Source of the DNA: a virus
IMG/VR virus record: IMGVR_UViG_3300032245_000750
Coordinates: 1-36,542 of that record
Strand: one strand, 5' to 3'
Length of the DNA stretch: 36,542 bases
Position numbers and translations under genes: made by a program. Shown here in pieces: positions 36,408-36,542 of this stretch. Positions within the stretch are counted from its first letter, which is position 1. Every line of letters starts with the position of its first letter. The notes beneath the pieces are model-generated. The model did not search any database. It worked only from the letters and a program-made list of their open reading frames with translations, and was not told the DNA's origin.

Positions 36408-36542
36408 TGACGATTCAAGTAGACAATGCACTCCCTCCTAATGTAGTAGAGATAGGGAATGAGATAACACAGGGTGTTGTCGATGGGCTTATGTCTGCAA
36501 GTCCGTCTGCGTCTAGTTCTAATCCATATGCTACTGTAAATG
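36407..36542 (+). CDS. Partial gene at the right edge, possibly tail fibre or short structural protein
   Basis: The ATG at 36407 opens a frame still open at the edge, coding MTIQVDNALPPNVVEIGNEI and on, ending SSSNPYATVN. A Ser-rich linker followed by NPYATVN is a common start of phage tail fibre proteins. If the sequence is circular the frame goes on over the left edge as D-K-T-A-stop and the product has only 49 residues. Which is true depends on whether sequence is missing at the joint. Confidence 0.5.
   Translation, partial: MTIQVDNALPPNVVEIGNEITQGVVDGLMSASPSASSSNPYATVN

Noticed and set aside
1-36542. CRISPR array or insertion sequence
   Set aside because: No regularly spaced identical repeats of 24-40 bases with unique spacers and no transposase-like protein are present.

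Overview
The window is most of a double-stranded DNA tailed phage genome, probably a podovirus, in a low-GC composition. No bacterial housekeeping gene is present. Recognisable phage hallmarks are a large terminase, a 731-residue portal, an acidic scaffold, an SU10-type HK97-fold major capsid protein, a GH19 endolysin, a holin-like protein, an ERF recombinase, a RecE-like exonuclease, endonuclease VII, a DnaC-like helicase loader and one tRNA-Arg. Hardly any start codon is preceded by a Shine-Dalgarno sequence; starts sit behind A/T-rich or A/C-rich leaders. This suggests a host that initiates translation without strong SD pairing (Bacteroidota are the best-known case), but the host cannot be fixed from the sequence.

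Layout. (1) 1-12667, plus strand: a late operon with four genes of 142, 312, 797 and 2634 residues whose order and size progression match the internal virion (ejectosome) genes 13-14-15-16 of T7-like phages, followed by a holin-like protein, a lipoprotein and a small HExxH protein. (2) 12664-21742, minus strand: a densely overlapped early operon for DNA metabolism. Reading in the direction of transcription it holds a small membrane protein, endonuclease VII, a small protein with a histone-fold-like pattern, an unknown, a RecE-like exonuclease, a replication initiator-like HTH protein carrying three iterons inside its gene, small unknowns, a PP-loop/PAPS-reductase-like protein, a DnaC-like loader, a ribbon-helix-helix regulator, ERF, and many small accessory genes. 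No polymerase, primase or helicase is visible, so the phage probably recruits the host replisome in a lambda O/P-like way. (3) 21797-26126, plus strand: a diverging HTH gene and about a dozen short unknown genes. The first few share an ACAACCACAATG leader; the last four are separate cassettes, each ended by a Rho-independent terminator of nearly the same design. (4) 26127-27168: about 1 kb without a convincing protein gene, with a C-rich to G-rich strand switch, an alternating GTTCA/TGAAC half-site array, promoter-like boxes, hairpins and tRNA-Arg(UCU). (5) 27169-36542, plus strand: small genes, endolysin, terminase, portal, scaffold, capsid and head-tail genes, ending inside a short reading frame.

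The gene order is a circular permutation of a head-tail-internal-protein late operon, and the open reading frame at the right edge stays in frame if joined to the left edge. However, no tail nozzle or tail fibre gene is visible, so some sequence may be missing at that joint.

The most unusual points are: the 2634-residue multidomain virion protein with six MP(S/A)E motifs dividing it into modules and a zinc-protease motif; the iteron cluster inside the initiator-like gene; the histone-like small protein; the shared TTGACA-GTAATAC element in front of three early units; and the regulatory region at 26.4 kb.
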